Below are positions 62,839 through 64,000 of a stretch of 64,000 nucleotides of DNA, piece by piece. This DNA is from Planococcus maitriensis (lineage in GTDB: Bacteria > Bacillota > Bacilli > Bacillales_A > Planococcaceae), in contig NZ_QLZQ01000001.1 in the NCBI RefSeq assembly GCF_003289925.1, positions 1-64,000 of the forward strand, written 5' to 3'. Made by a program: the position numbers and the translations under genes. The notes below the pieces were generated by a model that saw nothing but the letters and a program-made list of their open reading frames with translations, was not told the DNA's origin and did no database searches. Numbering within the stretch: the first letter of the stretch is position 1; every line of letters starts with the position of its first letter.

Positions 62839-63633
62839 ATGGACGTGATCAAGCATTCCGAATGGGCCGATACGAAGTTCACTTTGCATTTGCTGTCACA
62901 GATCCTCGGCAAGATCAAGCTCGAAACCGCCGAGCAGGAACCGCAATGGGCACATGTCACGCTTGCTGTGACGCCAAACGGGTTTACGACGGGTTTGTTG
63001 TTCCATCAGGATCAGGCGTTTCAAGTCGACTTGGATATTTACGAAAGCCGCATTCTTATCAATGTCGAAGGCAATGTGCAAGCTGTGCCGATCGAAACGG
63101 CCAAGTCGATCAAAACCTATTTCGAAGAGATTTTCGAAGCGCTGGCATCGAAAGTCGTCGAGTTGAAAATCAACCCGAGGCCGCAGGAGATGGCGTATAA
63201 GAACAATCTCAACGAAGACGCCACGCCGCTGACCTTCAATTGGGAACAGGCGATACGCGGGCTCAAACTCTTTCATTTTGCGGCCGCAGCACAGCTGAAG
63301 TTTATCGGCCCGTTGCGCTCCCGAAAAATGAAGCCCGCGTTGTTTTGGGGAACCTTTGACGTTTCCTCGCTCGTTTTGCCCGGCATCCGCCAGCCGTATC
63401 CGGAAGACAAAGTCATCGAAAAAGCGGCGTTCGATGAACACTTCATCGAATACGGTTTCTGGACCGGCGACGCCAATGTGGATGTGCCGGCTTTTTTTGT
63501 ACTGCCCTATCCGTTCGTCAATAAAGAACTCGACAGCGAGCGGTTAAAGCCTGCCGATGCGTATTTTGAAGCTTCGATGAGCGAATACTTTCTGATGCTC
63601 GATAAAGTTGCGGGCTCGCCCGACCCGGCGTAA
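62839..63633 (+). CDS. DUF5996 family protein, cut short by an in-frame stop
   Basis: 264 residues are read before TAA 63631-63633. WADTKFTLHLLSQILGKIKLETAEQEPQWAHVTLAVTPNGFTT, FQVDLDIYESRILI, FIGPLRSRKMKPALFWGTFDVSSLVLPG and EYGFWTGDANVDVPAFFVLPYPFVN match the DUF5996 pattern (Ava_C0101-like proteins of about 300 residues, function unknown), from memory. The family's closing segment after SPDP is missing here but is found in the same frame just beyond the stop. GAGGAGGAGA precedes the ATG. May still fold, since only the last 38 residues are lost. Confidence 0.85.
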   Translation: MDVIKHSEWADTKFTLHLLSQILGKIKLETAEQEPQWAHVTLAVTPNGFTTGLLFHQDQAFQVDLDIYESRILINVEGNVQAVPIETAKSIKTYFEEIFEALASKVVELKINPRPQEMAYKNNLNEDATPLTFNWEQAIRGLKLFHFAAAAQLKFIGPLRSRKMKPALFWGTFDVSSLVLPGIRQPYPEDKVIEKAAFDEHFIEYGFWTGDANVDVPAFFVLPYPFVNKELDSERLKPADAYFEASMSEYFLMLDKVAGSPDPA

Positions 63634-63750
63634 GCGATGCAGGAATTTTTCCGCTCGACTTTTGACATCCTCAGTGAAGAATTGGGCTGGCCGGACTGTT
63701 CATATTATTTTACGCCGCTCGATATGCCAAAACAGCAAGCGAAAAAATGA
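63634..63750 (+). pseudogene. Displaced C-terminal part of the DUF5996 gene
   Basis: In the same frame as the 62839 gene: AMQEFFRSTFDILSEELGW... to TGA 63748-63750. It aligns with the end of DUF5996 proteins (SPDPxxALLEFLQSTYE..), the TAA occupying one variable position. No further frame damage. Confidence 0.75.
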
Positions 63751-63948
63751 AGGAAGAGACGAGGAGAAGATATGCCGATTCAAGCATATTTTCTCTGTTT
63801 TTTATTCGCGGTTCAGTCACAGTGACGAAGATTCCGAGGGCATCAAAAGTCCCGAAAAAATATTTTTGAAAGTATCTATTTTTATGTCTTCCGATGTGCT
63901 TTAATGGATTTAATGAAATTGTAAAAAAATTGAAATGGGGATGGTAGG

Positions 63949-64000
63949 ATGGACCGCGCGTTCAAGATTGCGACGAGTTTTTTAATGGGTGTATCACTTT
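63949..64000 (+). CDS. Start of a gene running off the window
   Basis: ATG 63949 behind GGGGATGG opens MDRAFKIATSFLMGVSL..., a basic start followed by a hydrophobic stretch, probably a signal or membrane segment. Too little remains to identify it. Confidence 0.45.
   Translation, partial: MDRAFKIATSFLMGVSL

Noticed and set aside
63771-63824. 17-codon ORF (MPIQAYF...) after the DUF5996 gene
   Set aside because: Has a fair ribosome site but is too short and featureless to support as a gene.

Overview
The window reads as chromosome of a low-to-moderate GC Bacillota, most likely Planococcaceae (Planococcus or a close relative). This is inference from purine-rich AGGAGG-type ribosome sites, a class III fructose bisphosphatase, YyaC, a FapR-controlled fabH, a KtrC-type potassium regulator, an M4 neutral protease and an IS256-family element. 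No rRNA, tRNA or CRISPR array was seen.

Bases 1 to about 13.8 kb are accessory in character: AT-rich, with small singleton genes, long spacers and several families of short repeats. Five sites resembling Xer/dif sites (arms AGTTTACATAT and TTATCGGAAG around a 6-7 bp centre) lie near 1, 2157, 3482, 10237 and 11392, all in one orientation. They cut the region into cassettes: a metallopeptidase with a small membrane protein and a DUF4375-like protein; an exported protein with IS relics; a tartrate/glycerate catabolic block; and a SUKH (SMI1/KNR4) protein. Four of the five sites are followed by a hairpin and a second inverted repeat ending in ACGAACG. A third family, a 32-bp palindrome (GAATGTAACTTAA, 6 bp, TTAAGTTACATTC), occurs five times. 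An intact IS256-family element (12022-13362) closes the region and has cut off a metallo-beta-lactamase-fold gene.

The tartrate block holds an FCD-type GntR regulator, a divergent dicarboxylate transporter, a tartrate/D-malate dehydrogenase, a glycerate kinase and a GapB-like dehydrogenase. The two divergent promoters carry matching operator-like palindromes between -35 and -10. The block could take tartrate through D-glycerate to 2-phosphoglycerate and on to triose phosphate.

From about 14 kb the sequence becomes more GC-rich and gene-dense: NhaC antiporter; an ABC exporter operon with divergent regulator; neutral protease; MsrA; a GAF-STAS protein; cardiolipin synthase; then a c-di-GMP locus (23.9-32.5 kb). 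That locus has a hybrid histidine kinase, an operon of HPt-REC-GGDEF-REC protein, HEAT protein, family 2 glycosyltransferase and single-domain response regulator, and a secreted TIM-barrel-like protein led by a c-di-GMP-I (GEMM) riboswitch. Together they suggest a c-di-GMP-controlled exopolysaccharide or surface system.

33-45 kb holds fbp, small membrane proteins, a stress-type SDR, an MscS channel, KtrC, an aldo/keto reductase, a PrpF/LysR/CitMHS carboxylate cluster and yyaC. 45-56 kb holds a hydrolase, four GNAT acetyltransferases, a P-loop kinase, a second SLC13 transporter, an ASCH protein, an NmrA-like reductase with an Rrf2 regulator, a CDF metal exporter and a choloylglycine-hydrolase-like enzyme. 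56-64 kb holds a FUSC protein, fabH behind a FapR box, two tandem secreted M28 aminopeptidases and a DUF5996 gene broken by an in-frame stop.

Two genes have in-frame TAA stops with intact coding sequence beyond them, and three membrane-protein genes have their best ribosome site in front of ATT or ATC instead of ATG.
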